From positions 1 through 63,040 of the forward strand of contig JAAYAK010000247.1 of the NCBI GenBank assembly GCA_012719415.1: a DNA stretch of 63,040 nt. The letters run 5' to 3'. How positions within the stretch are numbered: position 1 is the stretch's first letter; each line of letters begins with the position of its first letter. The notes beneath the pieces were generated by a model. It ran no database searches. It was not told the DNA's origin and saw only the letters and a program-made list of their open reading frames with translations. Made by a program: the position numbers and the translations under genes. Below, piece by piece: positions 8,257-17,547 of this stretch. The DNA comes from Syntrophorhabdus sp. GTDB lineage: Bacteria; Desulfobacterota; Syntrophorhabdia; Syntrophorhabdales; Syntrophorhabdaceae.

Positions 8257-9054
8257 ATGAGAATGGAAAGAGAACAGGACGCGAGACCACCCCTATCCGT
8301 GTACATGATCACCTTCAACAACAGCGCCACCATCGCCAGGGCGCTCGAGAGCGTCGCCGGATGGGCGGATGAGATCATCGTCGTCGATTCCCACAGCTCC
8401 GACGGCACTGCCGACATCGCCTCGAAATACACGGAACGGGTCCTGCAGTTCGATACCACAAGTCAACCGGAAAAATATCAATATGCCCAGGACCACTGCA
8501 GGAACAACTGGGTCCTTTTCATCGATGCCGACGAGTGGCTCACGGAAGAGTTCAAACAGGAAGCGGAGGACATACTCGTCTCGGGCCCGGCGAGTGACGG
8601 CTACATCGCGGACAGGCGCAATATCTACCTGGGACGGGAGATACGACACGGGGGATGGTACCCGGACCGGGAGATACGCCTCTACAGGAAAGACCGGGGC
8701 GGCTGGGAGGGCGGCATACACGCGAAGGTCCACGTGACCGGACGGGTGGGGCACATGAAGAACCGCTATCTCCACACGCCCTACGCCGATACGGCCCACC
8801 AGCTCCGGACCATCGACCGCTATTCCGAGGCGTTCGCCCGGGACCTTTTCACGGCGGGCCGCCGATTTCACCTCGCGAACATGCTGCTCCGTCCCGTCTG
8901 GCGTTTCTTCAGGGACTATATCTTCAAGATGGGCTTCCTGGACGGCATACCCGGCATCATCATCACGGCATCGACCATGTACTACGTCTTCATGAAGCAC
9001 GCCCGGTTGTGGGAAATGGAGAGGGATGAGGGAGGAAAGAAAGGTGTTCGATAA
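8257..9054 (+). CDS. Glycosyltransferase family 2, WaaE/KdtX-like LPS core transferase
   Basis: A 265-residue GT-A fold transferase. The nucleotide-sugar site shows VDSHSSDGT (about 43-51) and the DXD-type FIDADEWL (about 88-95). The whole-protein pattern, including the Arg/Tyr-rich middle (REIRHGGWYPDREIRLY), is typical of the LPS-core beta-glycosyltransferases related to WaaE/KdtX. It would act at the inner face of the cytoplasmic membrane on a lipid A-core acceptor. A second ATG six bases downstream is an equally good start. It overlaps the epimerase by 29 bases. The sugar is not predictable. Confidence 0.85.
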   Translation: MRMEREQDARPPLSVYMITFNNSATIARALESVAGWADEIIVVDSHSSDGTADIASKYTERVLQFDTTSQPEKYQYAQDHCRNNWVLFIDADEWLTEEFKQEAEDILVSGPASDGYIADRRNIYLGREIRHGGWYPDREIRLYRKDRGGWEGGIHAKVHVTGRVGHMKNRYLHTPYADTAHQLRTIDRYSEAFARDLFTAGRRFHLANMLLRPVWRFFRDYIFKMGFLDGIPGIIITASTMYYVFMKHARLWEMERDEGGKKGVR

Positions 9055-10021
9055 CAAAGAGGTCCTTGTCACCGGAGGGCTCGGCTTCATCGGCAGCAAC
9101 CTCTGCATAAAGCTCGTGGAACTCGGCGCGCGGGTCACCATCGTCGACAACATGCTCCCGCGTCAGGGCGGCAACCTCTTCAACATACGCGACATCGCGG
9201 ACAGGGTGACGGTCAACGTCTCCGATGTCCGCAACCAGCTCTCCATGAACCATCTCGTCAGGGGGAAGGACTATATCTTCCACCTGGCGGGGCAGGTCAA
9301 CCACGTGGACAGCATGAAAAACCCCCTGCAGGACCTGGAGATCAACTGCACCGGGACGCTCGTCCTCCTTGAGGCCCTGCGCCACCACAACAGGGACGCC
9401 AGGGTCATCTTCGCGGGCACGCGGGGCGAATACGGATCGAGCGTCAAGCTGCCCGTCGACGAAGACCACCCGACAAACCCCAAGGGCATCTACGCCGTGA
9501 CCAACCTGACGGCGGAGAAGATGGTCCTCGTCTATGACGACGTCTATAAGATACGGGGCGCGTGCCTTCGCATCACCAACACCTACGGGCCGCGCCACCA
9601 GATGGCCCACGACGAATACGGGGTCTTCAACTGGTTCATCCGCAAGGCCCTCGATGACGAGGAGATACCCGTCTTCGGTGACGGGAGGATACTCCGGGAT
9701 TTCCTCTACGTCGAAGACCTCATAGACTCGATGCTCAAGGTGGCGGCCACGGATGAGGCCTACGGAAAGGTCTTCAACGTGGGTACGGGCGTCCCCGTCA
9801 GCTTCTTCGACCTTGCCGAGAAGATCGTTTCCATCGCCGGCACCGGCAAAACCAGGTTCACCGAGTTCACCAGGGAGCGTAAAGAGGTGGAACCCGGCGA
9901 TTACTACGCCGACATAACGCGCATAATGAGGACGACGGGCTGGAGGCCGGCGACATCCCTCGATCACGGGATAGCCGGGACCATCGATTTCTACCGAAAG
10001 TACAGGAAGGAGTACTGGTAG
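9026..10021 (+). CDS. NAD-dependent epimerase/dehydratase (extended SDR) with altered catalytic motif
   Basis: A 331-residue extended short-chain dehydrogenase that would act on a nucleotide sugar. The NAD site GGLGFIG (Gly17, Gly20, Gly23) and Asp41 after the second strand are intact. The usual YxxxK motif reads YAVTN: Tyr156 is present, but the Lys position is Asn160. Thr132 lies where the Ser/Thr of the triad is expected. Such a change would normally impair hydride chemistry, so the enzyme may be altered or specialised. An in-frame GTG at 9044 has a better Shine-Dalgarno (GGAGGA) and may be the real start. It is followed by an aminotransferase gene. Confidence 0.85.
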   Translation: MREERKVFDNKEVLVTGGLGFIGSNLCIKLVELGARVTIVDNMLPRQGGNLFNIRDIADRVTVNVSDVRNQLSMNHLVRGKDYIFHLAGQVNHVDSMKNPLQDLEINCTGTLVLLEALRHHNRDARVIFAGTRGEYGSSVKLPVDEDHPTNPKGIYAVTNLTAEKMVLVYDDVYKIRGACLRITNTYGPRHQMAHDEYGVFNWFIRKALDDEEIPVFGDGRILRDFLYVEDLIDSMLKVAATDEAYGKVFNVGTGVPVSFFDLAEKIVSIAGTGKTRFTEFTRERKEVEPGDYYADITRIMRTTGWRPATSLDHGIAGTIDFYRKYRKEYW

Positions 10022-10062
10022 CCCGTCGGGCATGCCATGACCGAAAAGGACGGTACTGCATC

Positions 10063-11172
10063 GTGAATGTGAGAATATTCGATATAGAGAAAGACCATGC
10101 CGCGATCAAGGCGGACCTCGTGAGGACATTCGAGAAAGTGCTCTCCTCCGGGGAATACATCCTCGGCGGGGAGGTGAGGTCCTTCGAAGAGGCCTTCGCC
10201 GCCTACGTGGGCACGAGGTATGCCGTCGGCGTCGCGAGCGGCACCGACGCGATCAAGATAGGCGGGCTCGCCCTCGGGCTCACGGAGGGGGACAAGTTCG
10301 TCACCACACCCAACACGTACATCGCCACGGCGATGGCCCTCTCCGAGGGCGGCCTCGTTCCCCGTTTCTGTGACATCGAGGAGGACTCCTATAACATGGA
10401 CCCCGCCGCGCTTGAAAAGGCTCTCGCGAAAGAGAGGGACATAAAGCTCTGCGTGCCCGTCCATCTCTACGGACAGCCCTGCCGGATGGATGAGATACGG
10501 GACATCTGCGCACGGCATGGCGTCAGGATCATGGAAGATGCCTGCCAGGCCCATGGCTCGCGGTACAGTGACCGAAACGCGGGGACCTTGAGCGACGTGG
10601 CCGCCTTCAGTTTCTATCCCACGAAGAACCTCGGATGCTACGGCGACGGCGGGATCGTCGTCACCGACAGCGAGGACATCTTCAGGAAGATGCTCATGCT
10701 CCGCGCCCACGGCCAGTCGGACAGGCATGTCCATGACATTCAGGGTTTCGTCTCCCGCCTCGACGAGCTTCAGGCCGCATTGCTTTCCGTCAAGCTTCCC
10801 CACCTCGACGAGTGGAACGAGGGACGCAGGCGCAATGCCTCGCTCTACGACAGGGGCCTCGAAGGCCTGCCCGTCTCCCGGCCCGTCGCGGCGCCTTACG
10901 CGTACCACGTCTATCACCTCTACGTCATCGCCGTTAAAGAGCGCGAGGCGTTGAGGGCGTACCTCAACGAAAGGGGGATCACCACCCTCGTCCACTACCC
11001 GACGCCCATCCACCTTCAAAAGGTCTACAGCCACCTCGGATACGGCGAGGGTTCCTTCCCGAAGGCCGAGAAGGCGTCACGGCAAATCATTTCCCTGCCC
11101 GTCCACCCCTCGCTTCGGGAGGAGGAGATCGCTTTCATATGCCGTTCGATCGGTGAGTTCTACGGAAGATGA
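10063..11172 (+). CDS. DegT/DnrJ/EryC1/StrS family PLP sugar aminotransferase
   Basis: A 369-residue fold-type I PLP enzyme that transfers an amino group to a keto-sugar nucleotide. The Schiff-base lysine is Lys188 in SFYPTKNLG, and the EDACQAHGS segment holds the PLP-contacting Asp. The likely start is GTG at 10063 with a weak AAGGA upstream; GTG at 10069 is an alternative. The gene ends in an ATGA overlap with the next glycosyltransferase. With the neighbouring epimerase it suggests an amino-deoxy sugar in the LPS core or another surface glycan. The position aminated (C3 or C4) is not determined. Confidence 0.9.
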   Translation: MNVRIFDIEKDHAAIKADLVRTFEKVLSSGEYILGGEVRSFEEAFAAYVGTRYAVGVASGTDAIKIGGLALGLTEGDKFVTTPNTYIATAMALSEGGLVPRFCDIEEDSYNMDPAALEKALAKERDIKLCVPVHLYGQPCRMDEIRDICARHGVRIMEDACQAHGSRYSDRNAGTLSDVAAFSFYPTKNLGCYGDGGIVVTDSEDIFRKMLMLRAHGQSDRHVHDIQGFVSRLDELQAALLSVKLPHLDEWNEGRRRNASLYDRGLEGLPVSRPVAAPYAYHVYHLYVIAVKEREALRAYLNERGITTLVHYPTPIHLQKVYSHLGYGEGSFPKAEKASRQIISLPVHPSLREEEIAFICRSIGEFYGR

Positions 11173-12302
11173 AGGTACTTCACCTTTTCAGCGACTGGAA
11201 ATGGACGGGGCCTGCCGAACCGGTGCTTTCCCTCTGCCAGAACCTCGGGAACGAGGGAGTCGACGTCGTCGTTGCTTACAGAAAGTCGCCCATGGACTTT
11301 CACGAGAGGACCGTCGACAGGGAGGCCCGCAGGAGGGGCCTTCGCTGCTACGAGGGTCTGCGGCTCAACAGGTACTTCTCCACCCGCGACTGGTGGCATG
11401 ACCTCACCTCCTTCAGGCCTTACGTAGAGAAAGAGAAGTTCGACATCGTTCACTCTCATCTTTCCCACGATTACTTCACCGCCATCACGGCGCTCTCGTT
11501 GTCCAGGGTACGGCCCCTGCTCGTGAGGACAGACCACAAGCGGGACGGACTCCCCGCAAACCTTTTCATGTCCTGGGCCATGGCAAGAACGGACGGGCTG
11601 GTAACCCACAGCGAACGGCTCGCCGCGCGCGACAGGGAAAGCTTCGCCTTTCCCGAAGAGCGCCTTCGCGTCATTCCCCCGGGGATAAAGCCTTACGACG
11701 GTCCGGTAAAGGACCTGCGCGCCGAGCTCGGCATCGATCCTGACGAATGCGTCATCGGCGTCATCGGAAGGCTCAAGCCCGACCGCGGCTACGATATCAT
11801 CCTCAAGGCCTTCGCTGCGCTTCGGTCCCGCGTAAACAGGGTCAAGCTCGTCATCGTGGGCCGCAGTTCCCAGATAGAGACGAGTGTCATGAAACCTCTC
11901 AAGGAGCTTGGGATCGAGAAAGACGTCGTGATCGCCGGGTACCGCATCGATGACTACTTCTCGATGATATACACCTTCGATCTTTACATCATGATGCGCG
12001 CCGGAAGCGACGGCACCGGCCGGGCGCTCCGGGAGGTGCTCAGCATGGGACGGCCCGCCATCGTGTCCGACAGGGGGATGCTCCCCGACCTCGTGGAGGA
12101 CGGCAGGACCGGGTACGTCACGACCTGGGACCCGGCTGACCTCGCCGGCAAGATGGAGCTTCTCGTCAGCGATGCAGCCAGACGGCGCGCCTTCGGGGAG
12201 AATGCCCGGAACCGCGCCGACACCGAGTGGAGCTTCCACCTCCAGGCAAAGGCGATGAAGAGTTTCTACAATTCCCTCATGACCATGGGCAGGCGCGCGT
12301 GA
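11169..12302 (+). CDS. Glycosyltransferase family 4 (GT-B)
   Basis: A 377-residue GT-B enzyme. The C-terminal Rossmann half is clear: VIGVIGRLKPDRGYDIILKAF, KLVIVGRSSQ, then GTGRALREVLSMGRPAIVSDRG, where the conserved Glu binds the donor ribose. The N-terminal half carries DIVHSHLSHDY. It is coupled to the aminotransferase by an ATGA overlap and belongs to the same LPS/glycan operon. Donor and acceptor sugars are not identifiable. Confidence 0.87.
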   Translation: MKVLHLFSDWKWTGPAEPVLSLCQNLGNEGVDVVVAYRKSPMDFHERTVDREARRRGLRCYEGLRLNRYFSTRDWWHDLTSFRPYVEKEKFDIVHSHLSHDYFTAITALSLSRVRPLLVRTDHKRDGLPANLFMSWAMARTDGLVTHSERLAARDRESFAFPEERLRVIPPGIKPYDGPVKDLRAELGIDPDECVIGVIGRLKPDRGYDIILKAFAALRSRVNRVKLVIVGRSSQIETSVMKPLKELGIEKDVVIAGYRIDDYFSMIYTFDLYIMMRAGSDGTGRALREVLSMGRPAIVSDRGMLPDLVEDGRTGYVTTWDPADLAGKMELLVSDAARRRAFGENARNRADTEWSFHLQAKAMKSFYNSLMTMGRRA

Positions 12303-12343
12303 CCTGCCTTGCCGGGCCCCTTATCGACGCGGAGTGACGAAGG

Positions 12344-13468
12344 ATGAAGATCGGTCTCGCGATATACAATTTTGACCCCAAAAAAGGCGGAGCCGAGCGC
12401 TACACCTTCGACCTCGCCCGGCGGCTCGCCGGCAAAGGTCATGAAATCTGCGTCTTCTGTGCCCGTGGTGTCGAGACGGAAGGCGTCCGCCTCATACGCC
12501 TTCGCACGAATTCCTTCCCCCGGTGGCGTAGGAACCTGTCCTTCGCGCTGACGCACAGGCAGGCCCTCGGCAGGATCCGTCCCGATGTCATGCTGGGCTA
12601 CGGCAATATCCTGGACCTCGACGTCTACCAGAGCCACGGCGGGGTACAGAGCATCTGGATGGAAAGGGAGATCGCGAGCTATGAACCGGGAGGAAGCCGG
12701 AGTGTGAAGGCATTCCTTTTGAGGAACAGCTTCAACCAGGGCATCCAGCGATGGATAGAGGGGTACTCCGTGAAAAGGCGCAGGTTCACGAGGATAGTGG
12801 CCATATCCGACATGGTCCGGGACCACATGTCGGCGCACTATGGCATCGACAGGAACGCCTTCGACGTCGTCTACAACGGTGTCGACACGGACCGTTTCAG
12901 ACCGGCGCCGGAGAGGCCGGCAGGCCCCACGACGGTCCTCTTCTGCGCGGGAAATTTCAGACTCAAGGGGCTCGCCCCCCTTATCGAGGCGCTGGGAAGA
13001 GCGGTACGATATGGCAAGGACGTGCGGCTCACCGTGATGGGTCGGGGAAAGAAGGAAAGATACCGGGGCCTTATCGATGCCGCGGGGATTGCGGACCGCG
13101 TCACTTTCACAGGAGAACGCTCCGCGCCGGAAGAGGTCTACCGTGAGGCCCATGTACTCGCCCATCCCACCTACTACGACGCCTGCTCGCTGACCACGAT
13201 GGAGGGTATGGCCTCGGGCCTGCCCGTCATCACCACCCGGTGGAACGGGGCCTCGGCCTTCGTCTCCACCGACGAAGGCTACGTCATCGACGAGCCGGAG
13301 AATATCGAGGCTCTGAGCGCCGCCATCTGTGCCCTCACGGACCCGGCCCGGCAGGAGGCAATGGGAAGGAACGCGCGGAAGAAGATGGAATCCTTCACCA
13401 TGAAGCGCAACGCCGACGAGATAGAGGCGGTGCTCCTGCGGGCGCTCGAAGAGAAGGGAAGGCGGTAG
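12344..13468 (+). CDS. Glycosyltransferase family 4, WaaG-like (LPS core glucosyltransferase type)
   Basis: A 374-residue GT-B transferase resembling WaaG/RfaG: IYNFDPKKGGAERYTFDLARRLAGKGHE at the start, NGVDTDRFRP at the domain junction and a CSLTTMEGMASGLPVITT donor loop with the conserved Glu. WaaG adds the first hexose to heptose II of the inner core, which fits the heptosyltransferase context. A GAAGG sequence just before the ATG supports the start. The specific glucose donor is inferred from family resemblance only. Confidence 0.86.
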   Translation: MKIGLAIYNFDPKKGGAERYTFDLARRLAGKGHEICVFCARGVETEGVRLIRLRTNSFPRWRRNLSFALTHRQALGRIRPDVMLGYGNILDLDVYQSHGGVQSIWMEREIASYEPGGSRSVKAFLLRNSFNQGIQRWIEGYSVKRRRFTRIVAISDMVRDHMSAHYGIDRNAFDVVYNGVDTDRFRPAPERPAGPTTVLFCAGNFRLKGLAPLIEALGRAVRYGKDVRLTVMGRGKKERYRGLIDAAGIADRVTFTGERSAPEEVYREAHVLAHPTYYDACSLTTMEGMASGLPVITTRWNGASAFVSTDEGYVIDEPENIEALSAAICALTDPARQEAMGRNARKKMESFTMKRNADEIEAVLLRALEEKGRR

Positions 13469-13470
13469 CG

Positions 13471-14367
13471 GTGCTCAAGGAACCACCCCTCGTATCCATC
13501 ATCATTCCCACCTATAACTACGCCGCGTATTTGGAGAGGGCCATAGGATCGTGCCTGAGACAATCGTACGGCAACGTCGAGGTCATCGTCATCGATGACG
13601 GCTCGACGGACGCCACGGGAGAAATGGTGAAGAACACAGGCGACCCCAGGGTTGTCTATCACTACCAGGAGAACCAGGGGGTTTCCGCCGCCCGCAACAG
13701 GGGACTCAAACTGGCGAAGGGGGATTTCATCGCTTTCCTGGACGCGGATGAGTACCTTACCGACGACTCCATCGAAACGCGCGTCACCGTCATGCTCGAC
13801 GACCCTGAGATAGATTTCGTGACGACAGCCGCCTCATCGGTGGACGACGCGGGCAGGATATCCTTCCGTCCCGGCGAGGGACCGGGTGATGCCGTGTCAT
13901 GGGAGCTGTGCCAGGCCCTTCTCCTCAAACGGATACCCTACACGACATCCGCGGTCCTCATGAGGGGGAGCCACGCGAGAAAGTTCGAGTTCGCCGTGGA
14001 CCTCAACAACGGTGAGGACCTGGTCTTCTTTTCGAAGGTGTTCTTCGACAGGAAAGGCTGCTTCCTCTCGAAGCCGACCGCCGTCTCCTTCAGTCATCCC
14101 GACAGCCTCCGCCACAACATAGCGAATCTCAAGAGACAGGGCATGGGGCTTGTCGAAGCCATCTTCGACGACCCCTACTTCCAGGGCCGCCTCGACCATA
14201 TACGCGCGGCCTTCACCGCCGACCGCTGCTTCGAGCTCTTCCGCAGGTTCTACCGCTCGGGCGACCGGAAACTGGCCAGGGAACATTACCGGAAGGCCCT
14301 CGCTCTCGAACCCTCGAGGATCCTCAGGATAGACTACCTTTTCAAGTTCATCAGAACGTGGTTCTGA
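13471..14367 (+). CDS. Glycosyltransferase family 2
   Basis: A 298-residue GT-A transferase opening LVSIIIPTYNYAAYLERAIGSCL with DDGSTDATG and the DXD-type FLDADEY motif. The start is taken as GTG at 13471, two bases after the stop of the WaaG-like gene and preceded by GAAGGGAAGG; earlier in-frame starts lie inside that gene. Downstream of the catalytic domain is a hydrophilic helical region with TPR-like character near the end (AREHYRKALALEPS). It closes the glycan cluster and is followed by a word-repeat region. Confidence 0.85.
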   Translation: MLKEPPLVSIIIPTYNYAAYLERAIGSCLRQSYGNVEVIVIDDGSTDATGEMVKNTGDPRVVYHYQENQGVSAARNRGLKLAKGDFIAFLDADEYLTDDSIETRVTVMLDDPEIDFVTTAASSVDDAGRISFRPGEGPGDAVSWELCQALLLKRIPYTTSAVLMRGSHARKFEFAVDLNNGEDLVFFSKVFFDRKGCFLSKPTAVSFSHPDSLRHNIANLKRQGMGLVEAIFDDPYFQGRLDHIRAAFTADRCFELFRRFYRSGDRKLAREHYRKALALEPSRILRIDYLFKFIRTWF

Positions 14368-14374
14368 AAAAGAA

Positions 14375-14530
14375 ATAACCAATCACCAAATCACAACGAC
14401 CAACGAAAAAGATAATGACCAATAGCCAATTGACCGAACAGAAGGGCGCAACGGACTGCGTGTATCGCTTTTTTTGGTTATTGGCTATTGTCTGTTTCTC
14501 TGGTTATTGGAATTTGGTCATTGGTCACTC
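14375..14530. repeat. Word-repeat element, CCAATNA family, in inverted halves
   Basis: The left half has CCAATCACC, CCAATAGCC and TGACC words; the right half their complement (GGTTATTGG, GGTCATTGG). CAATAGCCAA (14420-14429) is a perfect inverted repeat of 14481-14490. A run of eight T (about 14469-14476) lies between. It separates the convergent GT2 and radical SAM genes and could act as a two-way terminator. Confidence 0.75.
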
Positions 14531-15574
14531 TCCTCTCTCTATCATCCTGCCCTTCACCCTCTCGTTTCCGCTTATGACCTCGAAGCTTCCCCGTTCGGCG
14601 CCCGACGGGTCCCAGCTGAGGTTGATGCCCAGGGAGCCGAAGAATCTCAGGTTTTCCCTCCTGTAACCCACGAGGAGAGGGATATCGTTCCTGTGGAGGA
14701 CGACAGTGGCTTCTTGCGGGTCTTCGATCTTTCCGAGGGCAGATCGAAGGGCGTTGCGGAATACGCGCGACTGCACGAGACTGCCGAAAGCGGGATGGTA
14801 GAACCCCCCGGCAACCATCTCCCTGACCATCTCATTGTCCGTGAGACCAACGTTGACGACGTCTATGCCCTCCTGACGGGCCTTCCGGTAGATGAGCGCC
14901 GCCCTCTCGAGGGCCTCGTCGAAGGTGATGGGGGTGAACTCTCCCATTTCGTAAAGCCTGTAGAGGGGTGTGTTCCTGAGGACCACGAGAGGATAGATGC
15001 GGATGTATTCCGGTCTCAGCCTCACCATGTTCTCCACCGTCTCTTCGATGTCGCCCATCGTCTCGCCGGGCAGGCCCACCATGAACTGAAGGGCAAGCCT
15101 GAACTTTTCCCCCCCTAGCCTGTCAAAGGCACGAAAAAGGTCGTTCGCCGTGTGGGCCCTGTTCAGGGCGGCAAGAATGGCATCGTTGAAGGTGGGGATA
15201 CCGAGTTCGATGAGCCTGACGCCATTGCGCTTGAGGATGTCGACCGTGTCGTCCCGGAGCGGAACGGGTTTCGTGGAAAGGCGAAAACCCTGTATGATGC
15301 CGTGGTAGGGAATGAAATAGGAAAAAAGTCTCTCCAGGTCATAAGGCTCCACTCCGAAGATATTGCCCCCGAAGAGCCCCACCTCGCAGGGTTCCGCCCT
15401 GCCGCCAAGAACCCGGTCGATCCTCTCCCTAAGGCTCTTTTCATCGATACCGGTGATGTATCCCTGATGGCAATAGATACAGCGCGCGGTGCAACCAGCA
15501 TGGGGAAGAAAGACAGGTATGACCATTGTGCGAACCTCGCCCATATTGTCCACCGTCCGGCACCTGAAAAGCAA
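14525..15574 (-). CDS. Elp3-like radical SAM protein lacking the acetyltransferase domain
   Basis: A 349-residue radical SAM protein with Cys28, Cys32 and Cys35 (CX3CX2C, CTARCIYC). The barrel carries FGGNIFG, IELGIPTFNDAILAALNRAHTAND and QFMVGLPGETMGD, motifs shared with the Elp3 radical SAM domain, but the C-terminal GNAT acetyltransferase domain of Elp3 is absent. Similar stand-alone proteins are common in anaerobes and have no settled role. Internal Met11 (15544) or Met17 (15526) could be the true start. It is monocistronic, convergent with the glycan operon and overlapping its repeat element. Confidence 0.82.
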   Translation of the reverse strand: MLFRCRTVDNMGEVRTMVIPVFLPHAGCTARCIYCHQGYITGIDEKSLRERIDRVLGGRAEPCEVGLFGGNIFGVEPYDLERLFSYFIPYHGIIQGFRLSTKPVPLRDDTVDILKRNGVRLIELGIPTFNDAILAALNRAHTANDLFRAFDRLGGEKFRLALQFMVGLPGETMGDIEETVENMVRLRPEYIRIYPLVVLRNTPLYRLYEMGEFTPITFDEALERAALIYRKARQEGIDVVNVGLTDNEMVREMVAGGFYHPAFGSLVQSRVFRNALRSALGKIEDPQEATVVLHRNDIPLLVGYRRENLRFFGSLGINLSWDPSGAERGSFEVISGNERVKGRMIERGE

Positions 15575-15813
15575 ATGTTTATCCGCCGAGCGGTATTAGT
15601 GTTTCCTCAGGGCTATCTCAGAGTTTTTTCTTAAGCAACCCTCGCGAAAGAACGATAATGCCTTCGGGACAGCGAATGGCGAGGCATCAGACCGCCTTGT
15701 CCCCGGAGCCATTTCATTTGATACCTCTTTACAAAACGCGGCTGTGACCAGGCGCTGCTGCCTGATCGTGATAGATGTGTTGGTCCATTACAGCTTACAA
15801 GGAGGAGAAGACA

Positions 15814-17484
15814 ATGAAACTGGGTAATATGAGGATCGGAACGCGTCTTGGAGCAGGTTTCGGGATCGTCACGGTATTGCTCGTCATCATGGGTATCCTG
15901 GGCATCCTGGGTCTCAAGTCCATAAGCAGTGATCTGGACCGCATCGTGAAGGAAGGGAACCGCAAGGTGGAGCTGGCCAGAACCGCCTCGGCCGCCATGT
16001 CGGACCTTACGGAAGGGCTTCTCACCATGATGTCCCTTGACGACAAACAGTACCACCAGAAGGCGAACGCGAAGATAGCTGCGGCGAGAGGGGCCTACAG
16101 AGAGGCCCTGGACGAACTGCAGAAGCTGGATACCTCCCAGAAAGGGAAGGAGATACTCCGGAAGTTTCAGAACGCTGTCGCTGAGGGAAAAGAACCGAAC
16201 AACAAGGTCGTGGAGCTTATAAAGGCAGGAAAGCTCAAGGAGGCGGCACAACTCAACATGGAAAAGGCGCGGCCGGCAACGGAAAAAGGACAGGCCACCA
16301 TGTTTGAAATGGTCAAGTATCAGACAGAGCAAATGAATCAGCTCTACGCGGGGGCCATAAGGACCTATGAGAACACCAGGAACATTCTCGTCGGCATCGG
16401 GTTCCTGGCGCTTATCCTCTCTATCGCCATCGCCATCCTTATCACGAGAAGCATCACCAAACCTGTTTCCCGGGCTGTCTTCATCTCCAACCGCCTGGCG
16501 GAAGGTGATCTCACGATCGACGTGGAGACCGGATCGACGGATGAAATGGGTCAGCTTCTGAGCGCCATGGGCAACATGCTCGGAAAGCTTCGGGAGGTTG
16601 TCAGCAATGTGAATAGCGCGGCGGACAACGTGGCCTCGGGAAGTCAGCAGATGAGTGTTTCCTCGCAGCAAATATCCGAAGGGGCCACCGAGCAGGCCGC
16701 TTCGGCGGAAGAGGTATCTTCGTCCATGGAACAGATGTCCTCCAACATACGGCAAAACGCGGACAACGCGCAACAAACCGAGAAGATCGCCCTCAAGGCA
16801 GCCGAGGACGCGAAGCACGGCGGCCAGGCGGTATCGGAAACGGTTGGCGCCATGAAGGAGATAGCGACAAAGATTTCCATCATCGAAGAGATAGCAAGAC
16901 AAACGAACCTTCTCGCACTCAACGCCGCCATAGAGGCAGCCCGTGCCGGTGAGCACGGCAAGGGTTTTGCTGTCGTCGCCACAGAGGTCAGAAAGCTGGC
17001 CGAGAGAAGTCAGTTTGCCGCGGGAGAGATAAGCAAGCTGTCAGCCTCGAGCGTGGATGTTGCCGAAAAGGCCGGAGAGCTTCTCGCGAAGATCGTTCCC
17101 GACATTCAAAGAACCGCTGAACTCGTACAGGAGATCAGCGCCGCCAGCAACGAGCAGAACGCAGGGGCGGAACAGATAAACAAGGCGATCCAGCAACTGG
17201 ACCATATCATTCAAAGCAACGCCTCCGCGACGGAGCAGATGGCGTCCACTTCCGAAGAACTCTCGGGCCAGGCGGAACAGCTGCTCGGCAACATCGGGTT
17301 CTTCAGGATGAACCGGAAGAAAGAAAGGATGAATAAACCGCAGGAATCGGTCAAGAAAAGGATCCTGATGCTCGCGTCAGAACCAAAGAACGGCACTGCG
17401 GTTGATGCCTCTGAGGACATCTGTCTCGATCCCGGTACAGTGGAAATGGGAAACGGACGAGACTCTGAGTTTGAGAGGCTCTAG
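15814..17484 (+). CDS. Methyl-accepting chemotaxis protein
   Basis: A 556-residue transmembrane chemoreceptor. The ATG at 15814 follows AAGGAGGAG. Order: membrane segment about 15-37, a periplasmic four-helix-bundle-like domain, second membrane segment about 190-212, HAMP to about 265, then a long cytoplasmic coiled coil with the invariant hairpin tip [30 protein letters not shown] near 360-390. A charged 60-residue tail lacks a CheR-binding pentapeptide. It would signal to a CheA-CheW complex; cheW is the next gene, but no cheA is present here. The ligand is unknown. Confidence 0.94.
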   Translation: MKLGNMRIGTRLGAGFGIVTVLLVIMGILGILGLKSISSDLDRIVKEGNRKVELARTASAAMSDLTEGLLTMMSLDDKQYHQKANAKIAAARGAYREALDELQKLDTSQKGKEILRKFQNAVAEGKEPNNKVVELIKAGKLKEAAQLNMEKARPATEKGQATMFEMVKYQTEQMNQLYAGAIRTYENTRNILVGIGFLALILSIAIAILITRSITKPVSRAVFISNRLAEGDLTIDVETGSTDEMGQLLSAMGNMLGKLREVVSNVNSAADNVASGSQQMSVSSQQISEGATEQAASAEEVSSSMEQMSSNIRQNADNAQQTEKIALKAAEDAKHGGQAVSETVGAMKEIATKISIIEEIARQTNLLALNAAIEAARAGEHGKGFAVVATEVRKLAERSQFAAGEISKLSASSVDVAEKAGELLAKIVPDIQRTAELVQEISAASNEQNAGAEQINKAIQQLDHIIQSNASATEQMASTSEELSGQAEQLLGNIGFFRMNRKKERMNKPQESVKKRILMLASEPKNGTAVDASEDICLDPGTVEMGNGRDSEFERL

Positions 17485-17547
17485 AATGACTGCAGCGTTA
17501 GAAACCGACTTGATGACCGATCCTGGATCTCACGGAGAGGAGAGATA

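Noticed and set aside
15575-15813. Riboswitch (for example cyclic-di-GMP) in the chemoreceptor leader
   Set aside because: A small ATGCCT/AGGCAT hairpin is present, but the conserved GEMM segments could not be matched.
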